Positions 8,488-16,741 of a stretch of 64,000 nucleotides of DNA are shown here, piece by piece; positions within the stretch are counted from its first letter, which is position 1; each line of letters starts with the position of its first letter. This stretch comes from Xanthomonas sp. AM6 (lineage in GTDB: Bacteria > Pseudomonadota > Gammaproteobacteria > Xanthomonadales > Xanthomonadaceae). The notes under the pieces are model-generated. The model did not search any database. It was not told the DNA's origin and saw nothing but the letters and a program-made list of their open reading frames with translations. The stretch is from positions 2,382,501 to 2,446,500 of the forward strand of contig NZ_CP106869.1 of the NCBI RefSeq assembly GCF_025665335.1, given 5' to 3'. The position numbers were made by a program, and so were the translations under genes.

Positions 8488-9192
8488 GTGGATTCACTCA
8501 GCAGCGGACGCGTCGCGCAGACCTTGCACCACCTGCTCCAGGAAGCGGAGCGCGCCGACAAGGGGCTCATGGACCAGTTCGACGCCGATCACGGCGATCA
8601 TGCAGAGCAGGTCTTCAGCGGCGCCATCACCGAACTGATGAACGCGGAAAGGCGCGACCTGCGCGGCGTGTACCACGCGTACGCCGAGAACTTCCTCAAC
8701 GTCACGCCGGCGTATGGCCGATTCCTCTACCAGGTCGCACGCGCGCGCCGGGCCACGCGCATCGTCGAGTTCGGCACATCGATGGGCGTGTCCACCCTCC
8801 ACCTCGCTGCCGCATTGCGCGACATGGGCGGCGGGCATCTGATCGGCACCGAACTCGAACCCGGCAAGGCGGCCCGCGCCAACGCCAACCTGCAGGCTGC
8901 CGGGCTCGCCGACCTGGTCGACATCCGGGTCGGCGACGCGCGCGAAACGCTGGCCGATGTCGGCGGCGAAATCGACCTGGTGCTGCTGGACGGCGCGTTC
9001 AGCCTCTATCTGCCGGTGCTCAAGCTGCTCGAACCGCACCTGACGCCGGGCACGCCGATCCTTGCGGAAAACGCCTTCGACCACGACAACGAATACCTGG
9101 CCTATGTCCGCGACCCGGCGAACGGCTATCTGTCGCAACCGATCGCGATCGACGAAGGCAGGGGCAACGAACTGACGGTCTTTACCCGATGA
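8488..9192 (+). CDS. SAM-dependent O-methyltransferase
   Basis: A 234-residue methyltransferase. The SAM-binding motif I is VEFGTSMGVST (about residue 90), followed by the acidic residue of motif II in IGTELEP and the later VDIRVGDARETL and LVLLDGAF strands, an arrangement found in catechol/caffeoyl-CoA type O-methyltransferases. The GTG at 8488 was chosen because GGAGG stands 6 bases before it; the longer frame to 8404 would run through the divergent promoter. The last bases overlap the next gene (ATGA), which ties its expression to a siderophore-interacting-type flavoprotein. The acceptor substrate cannot be read from the sequence. Confidence 0.9.
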   Translation: MDSLSSGRVAQTLHHLLQEAERADKGLMDQFDADHGDHAEQVFSGAITELMNAERRDLRGVYHAYAENFLNVTPAYGRFLYQVARARRATRIVEFGTSMGVSTLHLAAALRDMGGGHLIGTELEPGKAARANANLQAAGLADLVDIRVGDARETLADVGGEIDLVLLDGAFSLYLPVLKLLEPHLTPGTPILAENAFDHDNEYLAYVRDPANGYLSQPIAIDEGRGNELTVFTR

Positions 9193-9932
9193 GCGCGCAG
9201 AACGCCGACGCCGCGATGCCCGGGCCCGGCCGCATAGGCCGCGCCTTCCTCAAGATGTTCATGAAGCAGGCCAGCGTGGCGCAAGCCGAACGCCTCGCCG
9301 ACAACTTCCGGCTGATCACCCTGGAAAGCCCGGCGTTCCGCGAGCTCCAGTGGCTGCCAGGTCAGAAGATCCAGATCGCAATGGGCTCTGCGCTGGTCGC
9401 AAGGACCTACACGCCGATCGACTGGGACGCAGAGGCCGGGAGAACCCGTATCGTCGCGTACGCGCACGGCAGCGGACCCGGCAGCGCCTGGATCGACGGC
9501 GCCAAGCCCGGAAACGCATGCGATGTCTTCGGCCCGCGCGCATCGCTCGATCTCGACCGCATCGCCGGTCCCTGCGTCGTTCTCGGCGACGAGACCTCCA
9601 TCGGGCTGACCTACGCCCTCAGCCGCCGGCCCGGCGGCCGCAACGCCGTGGCGTGCTTGCTGGAAGTGACCGGCGAGGCCGCGGCGCGCGCAGTGCTGGA
9701 TCGGCTCGACCTGAGTGACGTCGGACTGTTCGGCCGCTGCGCCGACGACCGGCACCTCCAGGACATGGAACGCCGCCTGCCCGCGGTCGCCACGACCGAT
9801 GCGACCTTCGTCCTGACGGGCAGGGCGGCTTCCATCCAACGCCTGCGCCGGGCGCTGAAAGGCCTGGACATTCCGGCATCGCGCATCGTCACCAAGGCGT
9901 ACTGGGCAGCCGGCAAGACGGGATTGGACTGA
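9189..9932 (+). CDS. Siderophore-interacting protein family FAD-binding reductase
   Basis: A 247-residue flavoprotein of the ferredoxin-reductase-like fold. The FAD-binding motif is VARTYTPIDWD, the isoalloxazine/phosphate region is AHGSGPGSAW with GPRASL after it, and the NAD(P)H domain carries LGDETSIGL, the form characteristic of siderophore-interacting proteins (ferric-siderophore reductases). Such proteins release iron from siderophores in the cytoplasm; others act as general ferredoxin-type reductases. It is translationally coupled to the upstream O-methyltransferase, an unusual partner, so a role as a reductase for another enzyme is also possible. No siderophore receptor is nearby. Confidence 0.85.
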   Translation: MSAQNADAAMPGPGRIGRAFLKMFMKQASVAQAERLADNFRLITLESPAFRELQWLPGQKIQIAMGSALVARTYTPIDWDAEAGRTRIVAYAHGSGPGSAWIDGAKPGNACDVFGPRASLDLDRIAGPCVVLGDETSIGLTYALSRRPGGRNAVACLLEVTGEAAARAVLDRLDLSDVGLFGRCADDRHLQDMERRLPAVATTDATFVLTGRAASIQRLRRALKGLDIPASRIVTKAYWAAGKTGLD

Positions 9933-10143
9933 GGTTGGCGAACCAGGGCAAGGCGCACGACGGCTTTCGACCCGAAGCGGACCTCTTCGACGGTGGCGAC
10001 GCCAACTGGCACGGGCGGAGCCGCCGACGAAGAGGCCGGATGCCGCGCCTCTCGACCGGACCCATCCGCTTGTCGCCACCGTCACCGTCACGGCGGCGCC
10101 AATCGGGAAGCAAGAATTTGGCCCCTGCGGTGCGTCCCTGATC

Positions 10144-10647
10144 TCAACGTTCGCGTCCAATGGCGCGGTCCAGCGACCAGCGGCCGCCACCCTTGAAGGC
10201 CATGAACAGTCCGAGGAACATCATCAGGAACGGGAATTCGATGCCGCGATCGATCCAGGGCCACGTTGGACCCAAGGCCACGCAGATCGCGAGCATCTGC
10301 ACAGCGACCATGGCTGCAATGGCGCGCGTGCCGAAACCGATGGCAAGCAGGGCGCCACCTACGCCTTCGAGCAACGCGACGAACATCGCCAGCACGGGCG
10401 CTGCCGGCAGGTGCAGGGCGTTGTCGATCAAATTGATTGAACCGGCCATCGGGTCGGCCATCGAGCCGTGCGACGTTCGCAGCAGCTTGGGCAGGCCATG
10501 GGTGATCAGCACGACGCCAAACACGACGCGCAACAGGGCATAGGCCAACGGTTCGACACGCGCAGACAGGCCGTGCAGGAAAGGAAAGATCAGTTGCGAG
10601 CCGGCGTCGGCTGGGCTGATGGCGCGGCGCGAGGTAGGAAGCTGCAT
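10144..10647 (-). CDS. DoxX family membrane protein
   Basis: A 167-residue integral membrane protein with four predicted hydrophobic helices. The motif LRVVFGVVLITHGLPKL in the first helix and the GIEFPFLMMFLGLFM stretch near the end are characteristic of the DoxX/SURF4 group. Family members associate with redox enzymes and thiol stress systems, but the bacterial ones mostly lack defined functions. The ATG at 10647 has GGAGGA a few bases upstream. It stands alone on the minus strand, convergent with the flavoprotein gene. A second, less similar DoxX gene lies at 51186-51644. Confidence 0.88.
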   Translation of the reverse strand: MQLPTSRRAISPADAGSQLIFPFLHGLSARVEPLAYALLRVVFGVVLITHGLPKLLRTSHGSMADPMAGSINLIDNALHLPAAPVLAMFVALLEGVGGALLAIGFGTRAIAAMVAVQMLAICVALGPTWPWIDRGIEFPFLMMFLGLFMAFKGGGRWSLDRAIGRER

Positions 10648-10932
10648 CGTGTCCTCCAGGAGGCGACGATTGAGGGCCGTCGCGTTGAGGGTAAGGGTGG
10701 TGGTGTAGCTGAGGTAGGTGCAGTGGATGCGACGCGTGCCTTCAGGTTGCCGATAGAGGCGCTACGTAGGCTGGACATGAGCGAACAGCGGATGCTTGCG
10801 GTGAAGCAACACCACGCCGGCAAAGCGCTTCAGGTCGAGGAGCCGATGTGCCGTCTCCGTCCACTTGCGGCTGCTCGAGTCCTCGATGCGGATGCGACAG
10901 CAACGATGGACATGGGATCTCCTTTTAGCGGG

Positions 10933-11430
10933 TCAGGCTCGGGCGCCGATGCGCAGGGCGCGACGCTGAAGCACGGTGGCGATGCAGGCGGCCGTCGTGC
11001 CTATGGCGGCGGCCAGTCCCAGGTCGGCGAATGCGCTCCATGAGGGCGGCTGGTGCGAAGCAAAAAAGGCGACCAGCCCGAGGAAGAAACCGAGCAGGTT
11101 GTTGAACACCGGCAGATGCCGCAACGACAGCACCACGACCGACACGGCGAACACCACGACCGTCAGGGTGGCCGAACCGAGGTGGGGCGTGAGCGCGTGC
11201 GTCGCTGCGCCGGCAGCGATTCCCAGCCCGAGTCCGATGAACACGCAGGTCAGATTGATCAGCCCCTGGCGAAGATTGACACCCCGCGTGAAGTAGGAGA
11301 TCCATCCGACGAACATCGCCCAGACCGGAACTTCCAGCACCAGCGCACTGATCGTTGCCGCGACCGTTGCAACGACGGATTCGCCCAGCGTGATCTTGAA
11401 CTCCGTGGCAACACCGGCGTCATGCGGCAC
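10933..11430 (-). CDS. DUF1097 family membrane protein
   Basis: A 165-residue protein with about five hydrophobic helices and little else; the pattern VWAMFVGWISYFTRG near residue 35 and the FNNLLGFFLGLVAFFA helix fit the DUF1097 (YcdZ-like) family of inner-membrane proteins. Function is unknown. I chose the GTG at 11430 because GAGGAGG lies just upstream; the longer frame to 11658 is antisense-like composition. The start lies inside the last bases of a truncated SDR reading frame, so the two were probably once an operon in which the SDR gene was intact. Confidence 0.8.
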   Translation of the reverse strand: MPHDAGVATEFKITLGESVVATVAATISALVLEVPVWAMFVGWISYFTRGVNLRQGLINLTCVFIGLGLGIAAGAATHALTPHLGSATLTVVVFAVSVVVLSLRHLPVFNNLLGFFLGLVAFFASHQPPSWSAFADLGLAAAIGTTAACIATVLQRRALRIGARA

Positions 11431-11725
11431 GGGACACCTCCTCGGCTGGCGCAGCGCGATCGCGCGGTGCCAACAGATCGCTAGACGCGCGGCCGATATC
11501 TCCCTGCACGGCGATGGCATTGCCGCCGCCGGCGCGGATGCCCTGCGCGACCGCTTCCGCCGCTGAGGCGTAGTCGCCGTGGCTGATGACGACGGCAAAA
11601 CCATCGGCCGCGAGGCAGGGCACGATCGAATGGCCGATGCCGCGCGAGCCGCCGGCAACGATGGCGACTCGCGCGACAGGGCCGCGGGGGACTGGCTGAT
11701 GAGTCTGACGGGTGGTGCTGGTCAT
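11420..11725 (-). pseudogene. SDR oxidoreductase remnant (N-terminal third)
   Basis: A 101-residue reading frame starting MTSTTRQTHQ. Residues 20-75 are a good SDR N-terminus: VAIVAGGSRGIGHSI is the cofactor loop, followed by the second strand and GGGNAIAVQGDIGR, the usual acidic strand. After that the similarity stops and a short unrelated tail leads into the DUF1097 start. The NAG motif and catalytic Ser-Tyr-Lys are absent, so the enzyme cannot work. This looks like an internal deletion that removed the C-terminal two thirds and joined the rest to the downstream gene. The promoter region before it seems well preserved (see 11809-11840). Confidence 0.75.
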
Positions 11726-12153
11726 TTCATGCTCCCGTGGGGCGTCAGGGGGGGAAGGGAAGCGGGGTACGGGCATTGTTCTTGTTGTTGTTGTCCAAAT
11801 AAATCAGCTTGAATTGGCAAATGAATTCAAAAATTGGCAACAATTAAGGGTGGATCGCTTGCCTTCTTCCGGCTGCTCACTCAGATCATCGAATTGGGCA
11901 GTTTTCCGGGCCGCCGGCGCGCGGGAGTGTTCGATCCGCACGATTGGTCATGTTGTTCGGGCTGGCGCCGCCAGGGTCAGCCGAGAAGGCGGAGCGGACG
12001 ATGTTCGCGTTGCTCGCGGTGATGTTCGTCGTCGCGCGGCCAGGCCGCGGCGGCGCCCGGAGAATGGCCGAAGCCTGTGCTGGGACGCCAGCGCGAAGGA
12101 AGCGACAGTGCGATCCCATGCAGTCTGTGGGCTCTCTGTGATTGAATGGCCTC
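11726..12153. other. Divergent intergenic region without a gene
   Basis: About 430 bases between the SDR remnant (minus) and a LysR regulator (plus). The stretch 11780-11850 is clearly AT-rich for this genome and holds the repeats described at 11809-11840. The rest is GC-rich; its short frames show no protein-like features. Confidence 0.6.
11809..11840. promoter_or_regulatory. Operator-like repeats, AATTGGCAA twice
   Basis: The nonamer AATTGGCAA occurs at 11812-11820 and again at 11832-11840, exactly 20 bases apart, close to two helical turns, in the same orientation. Overlapping them is an inverted repeat, TTGAATT at 11809-11815 and AATTCAA at 11824-11830. Such an arrangement on one DNA face is typical of a regulator binding site. 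It lies about 85 bases upstream of the SDR remnant start and about 310 bases before the LysR gene, which is the obvious candidate to bind it. Confidence 0.5.
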
Positions 12154-13035
12154 ATGCCTTCCCATCCGCCCATTTGGGACGACCTGCGCGTCCTGCTTGC
12201 CGTTCATCGCGGCAAAAGTTTCCTGGCCGCAGGCAAAGCCCTGGGTATTGCGACCTCCACCGTCGCGCGCCGACTGCAGGCGCTCGAGCGCGCGTTGGGC
12301 CGGCCGCTCATCCAGCGGGGAAGCACGGGCGCCACGATAGACGCGGACGCGCTCGGCTTGATCGCCCTTGCCGAGCATATGGAGCTCGAGCTGGAGGCAT
12401 CGCGTCGCGCTCCGGATATCAGACGCGTTTCAGGAACGGTTCGCGTGTCTGCGAGCGAGGGCTTCAGTCGTCCGCTCGCCCGCGTGCTTGCACGGGTGCA
12501 GCACAAGCATCCGGCGCTCGCGTTCGAGATCTCATCAGAGTCGCGCCTTGCGGATCTGGGTCGGCGCGAAGCCGACATCGCCGTCAGAATCGCGCGTACC
12601 ACCTCGGCCGCGGTGATCGAGAAATTCGTGGGGCAGGCGAGGGTCGCCGTGTTTGCGGCTCGCAGCTATGTGGAACGGCGATTGCCGGGCGCGCGACTTC
12701 CCAGTGGCCTGGCTGCGCAGCATGACTGGATCGCTTTCGATCGCACGCTCGATCGCCTGCCGACGCAGCAGTGGATGAGCGCCTATGGGGCGAGGCGTTT
12801 CGTTCTGCGCTCGACATCGCCCACGGCGTTGGAGGAGGCCGTGATCGCGGGGATGGGGCTTGGTGTCCTCGGCGAGGCGCAGGGCGCAGCGCTTGGCCTG
12901 GTGCGCATCGAAACCGAAGCGCTGCCGCCGCCGGTGGACGTGTTCCTCGCGTTTCACCGGGAGGTGAAGGGCGTGCCCCGCATCCGGGTGGTGTTGCGCG
13001 AGCTCGAGGCCGAGATCCGGTGCGCGTTGGCGTGA
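12154..13035 (+). CDS. LysR family transcriptional regulator
   Basis: A 293-residue LTTR. The N-terminal winged helix reads DDLRVLLAVHRGKSFLAAG then TSTVARRLQALERALG, the standard LysR recognition helix region, and the remainder is a periplasmic-binding-like effector domain. The ATG at 12154 is preferred to the in-frame TTG at 12142 because it opens with the expected MPSHPPIWDDLRV. It is divergent, at some distance, from the SDR remnant and DUF1097 gene, and convergent with the ketopantoate-reductase-like gene. With its presumed SDR target broken, the regulator may now control DUF1097 or itself only. Confidence 0.93.
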   Translation: MPSHPPIWDDLRVLLAVHRGKSFLAAGKALGIATSTVARRLQALERALGRPLIQRGSTGATIDADALGLIALAEHMELELEASRRAPDIRRVSGTVRVSASEGFSRPLARVLARVQHKHPALAFEISSESRLADLGRREADIAVRIARTTSAAVIEKFVGQARVAVFAARSYVERRLPGARLPSGLAAQHDWIAFDRTLDRLPTQQWMSAYGARRFVLRSTSPTALEEAVIAGMGLGVLGEAQGAALGLVRIETEALPPPVDVFLAFHREVKGVPRIRVVLRELEAEIRCALA

Positions 13036-13062
13036 ACCGAACGCCAGGCGATCAATGCTGGG

Positions 13063-13908
13063 TTACGGGCGAATCGCGGTGATCGGTCCGGCAAGCTCTG
13101 GCGCAGCCGCATGCATCATGTCCGCGAGCATGCGGGGTTCTGCGGCGCCGAGCTTTCCCAGATCGCGGATCATTCGGGTACGGCTCATCGCCCAGAACAA
13201 TCCGGTCACGACCGCGCGCGGCAGTCGCGCCAGCTGAGCGATGAAACGCGGGCGCAGGTCGTTTCCCAGTGCACGGACGATGCGCATGCCGGCGTCGAAC
13301 GCATCGGCGTGCTTTCCGGCTTCTCGCCAGGAAATGCCAGCGCCGCGTGCGAACGACCGGACCCCCATGGACATGAGGGGCAGGACCATCGCGGCGTGCG
13401 AGCGAAGCCAACTCTGCATGTCGTCCTCGACCAGCGTCGGAATGCCGGCAGCCGTGAACAGGGGAGCCCAGGCAGGGTCGCTGACCGTCGTGCCACGGCG
13501 AATCTGCGGCGCGATGCGGCCGGCTCTGATCAGCGTGAATACGCCGCGGGGGAATCCGAAAGCGAAGCGCTCGGCACCAACGGTCTCACGCAGCGGATCG
13601 ATCGCCTCGAACGTGTTGAACATGAACATCACCTTGCGCGCTCGGGAATGCTTGAGCGACGGCAGGACGGCCGCCACCTGGGGCGCCAGCACCGTGACGA
13701 GGACAAGGTCGAACTCGATGGCAGCGTCGAGTTCAGTGGCGACCGCGACTGCGCAACGCTCGCCGGTGTCAAGGACGATGGCGCGGTCCTGCGAAATCTG
13801 GTCGAGGCGCGCGCCGCGCGCGACCACGGTGACATCGTGGCCCACCTTGGACAGTTGGAAGGCGAAGGTGCTGCCAATGGCGCCTGGCCCGACGATTGCG
13901 ATTTTCAT
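13063..13908 (-). CDS. Ketopantoate reductase (PanE/ApbA) family protein
   Basis: A 281-residue protein with the PanE/ApbA fold. The N-terminus KIAIVGPGAIGSTFAFQL is the dinucleotide-binding loop GxGxxG, followed by the second strand VVARGARL and the LVLVTVLAPQV region. The C-terminal helical domain is present but is less conserved, and the catalytic lysine of true ketopantoate reductase is not obvious. Many such paralogues act on other 2-keto or NADP substrates, so pantothenate synthesis is not claimed. The ATG at 13908 opens directly with the Rossmann strand. It ends 27 bases from the convergent LysR gene. Confidence 0.8.
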   Translation of the reverse strand: MKIAIVGPGAIGSTFAFQLSKVGHDVTVVARGARLDQISQDRAIVLDTGERCAVAVATELDAAIEFDLVLVTVLAPQVAAVLPSLKHSRARKVMFMFNTFEAIDPLRETVGAERFAFGFPRGVFTLIRAGRIAPQIRRGTTVSDPAWAPLFTAAGIPTLVEDDMQSWLRSHAAMVLPLMSMGVRSFARGAGISWREAGKHADAFDAGMRIVRALGNDLRPRFIAQLARLPRAVVTGLFWAMSRTRMIRDLGKLGAAEPRMLADMMHAAAPELAGPITAIRP

Positions 13909-14116
13909 GGCGCACAGACTGCATCGGGACGCGAAGGCGCACAATGCACACGCATGGAAAGCGGCTTTGCCCCTGTGCAAAGCGCAACCGGTCCGAGCTC
14001 GGAGCCTGCGAGCGAAGGCCGTGGCGACATGGACGAGGTACCGACAGGATTGCGCAGGGTTGGCGGTTCCGCCGGGGCATGCCTTTTCGTAGGTCCTCCC
14101 CGGCGCCCAATGCGAG

Positions 14117-14623
14117 CTAACGGACCCGCACGAACTGCGCGCTCACCCGTCCTCCGTCCGGGCGAGTGAACGTTTCGTCCATCCGATCACCCTCGACCGT
14201 CAGCTGCAGGTCCCGCCTGGTTCGCACGGCGCCCACCCAGTTGGGAAACGTGGCACCCTCGACGCGGTTGCCGGCGAAACGACCGTGCTCGTCCACCGTG
14301 TACGTACCGAAGAACCCGATGCTGGACGCCATGGCGCGCCTGTTCTCATCGTCGGTGCCACCGCCCCGGGCGTTCGACGCGAAGCGTGGGGTGTCGCCAT
14401 CGGTCAGTACCTCGATGAAGTGCATGTCGCCAGTGAAGACGAGCATGCCTTGGGGATTCTCACCATAGGGCCGCTGGGTCTTGCCATCGCTCTCCAACGT
14501 GGCAGCAACCATGCGCCACGTGCCGACGACCTGGTTGGGTTCCGCAGGGGAGGGCATAGGCTCACGGGCTCCGACGGCGATGGGGGCCGCAAGCAAAAGC
14601 ACGAGCGCACACTTCATGTTCAT
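14117..14623 (-). CDS. Lipocalin-like domain protein, exported
   Basis: A 168-residue protein with a Sec signal peptide (MNMKCALVLLLAAPIAVGA) and a single lipocalin-like beta-barrel domain. The opening VVGTWRMVAA and the central YGENPQGMLVFTGDMHF with FFGTYTVDEHGR are the pattern of bacterial lipocalin_5-type proteins, whose functions are mostly unknown and which probably bind small hydrophobic ligands outside the cytoplasm. Its start overlaps the end of the upstream SDR by 4 bases, so the two are translationally coupled and both probably fall under the divergent LysR regulator at 15542. Confidence 0.83.
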   Translation of the reverse strand: MNMKCALVLLLAAPIAVGAREPMPSPAEPNQVVGTWRMVAATLESDGKTQRPYGENPQGMLVFTGDMHFIEVLTDGDTPRFASNARGGGTDDENRRAMASSIGFFGTYTVDEHGRFAGNRVEGATFPNWVGAVRTRRDLQLTVEGDRMDETFTRPDGGRVSAQFVRVR

Positions 14624-15444
14624 ACCTTGTCCGCCGTCAGCGTCAGCGACTTCTGCGCCACCAGATCGTCCAGACGGGCGGTCAATGCGCGATGGATGTT
14701 CTCGAACGCGGTGCTGCCCAGCGCGATCCGGCGCCGCGGCTGCGCCGAATCCGCCACCTGGATCATCGCATCGACCGTACGCTCGGCGTCGCCCTTGATC
14801 TCGAATGCGCCGCTGGATACGGCGCGGCGCACGTCGCCGGCCGGCGTCGCGTCGTAGACCTTCATTGGAGTCGCGTGATCCAGGCCACGGGCGAACCCGG
14901 TCGCGGTCGGCCCCGGCTCGGCGATGACGACGTCGATGCCGAACGGCGTCACCTCCTGGGCGACCGCATCGAGAAAACCCTCGATGCCCCATTTGGTCGC
15001 GTGGTAGAGACTGAAGTTGGGATAGGCCACCTGTCCGCCCTCGGACGAGACCTGCACGATCCGGCCGCCACCCTGCGCGCGCAGATGGGGAAGCGAGGCG
15101 CGCACCAGTTGGATCGACGCGGTCAGATTGGTGGCGATCTGGCGTTCGATCTGCGCATCGGTGAGCTCCTCTGCGGCGCCAAACAGTCCGTAACCGGCGT
15201 TGCTGACCACCGTATCGATCCGGCCAAACGCAGCGAAGGCGGCATCCACTTCCTGCCGCAGCGCGGCCGTGTCGGCAAGGTCGAAGCACGCGACGCGCAG
15301 CCTGTCGCCCACCGATCGCTGGAGCGCCTCGAACGGCGTCGCCCGTCGCCCGCATGCCACCACCCGGTCGCCCCGCGCCAGCAGCTTCGTGGCCATGACC
15401 AGCCCAAGGCCGGACGACGCGCCTGTGATCAACCATGTCTTCAT
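14620..15444 (-). CDS. SDR family NAD(P)-dependent oxidoreductase
   Basis: A 274-residue SDR. Visible motifs are TGASSGLG, the NAG motif in VVSNAGYGLFG, the catalytic serine in QVSSEGG, and YHATK with the active-site Tyr and Lys. The length and the extended C-terminus after EPGPTATGF match the atypical group often annotated as oxidoreductases of the DltE/YbbO kind. The start at 15444 opens with MKTWLITG. It is transcribed away from a LysR gene 97 bases upstream, the classic layout of an LTTR and its target, and is coupled to the lipocalin-like gene. Confidence 0.92.
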   Translation of the reverse strand: MKTWLITGASSGLGLVMATKLLARGDRVVACGRRATPFEALQRSVGDRLRVACFDLADTAALRQEVDAAFAAFGRIDTVVSNAGYGLFGAAEELTDAQIERQIATNLTASIQLVRASLPHLRAQGGGRIVQVSSEGGQVAYPNFSLYHATKWGIEGFLDAVAQEVTPFGIDVVIAEPGPTATGFARGLDHATPMKVYDATPAGDVRRAVSSGAFEIKGDAERTVDAMIQVADSAQPRRRIALGSTAFENIHRALTARLDDLVAQKSLTLTADKV

Positions 15445-15523
15445 CGGGAGCTTCCTGTAGGGGTTTGCATACAAGGTAAGGACCCGGACGGCGTATGATA
15501 AGTCGCGCCAGTACGAACAAGCT

Positions 15524-15540
15524 GGTGATAAAAATTCACC
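15524..15540. promoter_or_regulatory. LysR-type binding motif beside the regulator start
   Basis: GGTGA and TCACC form a perfect inverted repeat around a seven-base AT spacer, TAAAAAT. The inner part, TGA-N7-TCA, fits the T-N11-A rule for LysR-type regulators. It ends 1 base before the ATG of the LysR gene at 15542 and sits 80 bases from the divergent SDR start. Autoregulation is likely: binding here would block the regulator's own expression and could activate the SDR operon. Confidence 0.6.
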
Positions 15541-15541
15541 A

Positions 15542-16471
15542 ATGACGGATGTGAGCCTCTCCGATCTGAAAGCATTCGCCCTTGTGGCGCGACACCGCGG
15601 CTTCCAGAAGGCCGCCGACGCGCTTGGCGTATCGCGTTCGTCCCTCAGCCATTCCCTGAAGGGGCTCGAGCGCCGACTCGGCGTCCGCCTTCTGCATCGG
15701 ACCACCCGCAGCGTTGCGGTGACGGAGGACGGCGAGCAGCTGTTGCAGCGCCTGGTCCCCTTGTTGCGGGAACTGGACGACCTGCTGGATGCAGTCAGCC
15801 ATGGCCAGAACGAACTGGTCGGCACACTACGCATCAACGCCAACAGGGGCGGTGCACGCTGGTTACTCAGGCACGCCGTCCCGATATTCCACCAGCGTAA
15901 TCCGCGCGTCGTACTGGATCTCGTCGCCGAAGGGCAACTGGTGGACATCGTGGGCGAAGGTTTCGATGCCGGCGTGCGCCTAGCCGAATCGGTACCGAAG
16001 GATATGGTGTCCGTACCGTTCGGCAGTGACATCCGTTTCGTTGCGGTGGCTGCGCCGGGTTACGTCGAGGCGTTCGGAGCGCCCGCGACGCCGGCCGACC
16101 TGATGTCCCATCGCTGCATTCGCCAGCGGCTCCCCAGCGGCAAGCGCTATCGATGGGAGTTCGAGAAGGGCACCCAGCAACTCGCTCTGGATGTGCCCGG
16201 CGTGCTGAGCCTGGACGACAACGACCTGATGGTCGAGGCGGCGTCCGATGGCCTGGGCGTAGCGTTCGTCCCGGAATCCTTCGCTCGGCCAGCCCTGGAT
16301 AGCGGCGCGCTGGTCCTGCTGCTGGAAGACTGGACCCCGGCGTCACCTGGCCTGTGCCTCTACTACGCCAGCTATCGCCACGTGCCTGCGCCGCTGAAGG
16401 CATTCATTGCGGTCGTTCGTGAGGCGACGCGGAGCCGCGACTTGCGCGGATCACCGAAAGCGTCCAGCTGA
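15542..16471 (+). CDS. LysR family transcriptional regulator
   Basis: A 309-residue LTTR. The DNA-binding part reads LSDLKAFALVARHRGFQKAA then SRSSLSHSLKGLERRLGVRL, followed by LLHRTTRSVAVTEDG, which is very typical of the subgroup that controls SDR and flavin reductase genes. The effector domain includes DAGVRLAESVPKDMV. No Shine-Dalgarno is visible because an inverted repeat occupies the bases before the ATG. It faces away from the SDR/lipocalin-like operon and probably regulates it and itself. Confidence 0.94.
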   Translation: MTDVSLSDLKAFALVARHRGFQKAADALGVSRSSLSHSLKGLERRLGVRLLHRTTRSVAVTEDGEQLLQRLVPLLRELDDLLDAVSHGQNELVGTLRINANRGGARWLLRHAVPIFHQRNPRVVLDLVAEGQLVDIVGEGFDAGVRLAESVPKDMVSVPFGSDIRFVAVAAPGYVEAFGAPATPADLMSHRCIRQRLPSGKRYRWEFEKGTQQLALDVPGVLSLDDNDLMVEAASDGLGVAFVPESFARPALDSGALVLLLEDWTPASPGLCLYYASYRHVPAPLKAFIAVVREATRSRDLRGSPKASS

Positions 16472-16707
16472 GCTAGGCGGGATCCATTGCGACTGGCGGC
16501 CCGGCCATCCGGAGCGCCGAGCGCGACATGCAGGCGCCGGCGGCTCCCGGTTCTGGGTGGCGCGTCGATCGGCGGTGTCCATTGGCGGCAACGAAGCGTG
16601 CTCCCCGGCCCCAGGCCAGCATCGTTCCCAATGGGATCGCGTTGCCGGCGAGCTGTTGGACGTCACCGCGCCATTCTTCGGGAATCGCAATGTTGGCGCG
16701 ATCGGAT

Positions 16708-16735
16708 TTGCCGACTTCGCGCATCTGCCTATAGT
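16708..16735 (+). promoter_or_regulatory. Sigma-70-like promoter of the AraC gene, leaderless
   Basis: TTGCCG at 16708-16713 and TATAGT at 16730-16735 are separated by 16 bases, a good housekeeping promoter. The ATG of the AraC-type gene follows at 16742, only 6 bases after the -10 box, so transcription should begin at or within a base of the start codon. No Shine-Dalgarno could fit, which implies a leaderless transcript. Confidence 0.5.
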
Positions 16736-16741
16736 CGCGCC

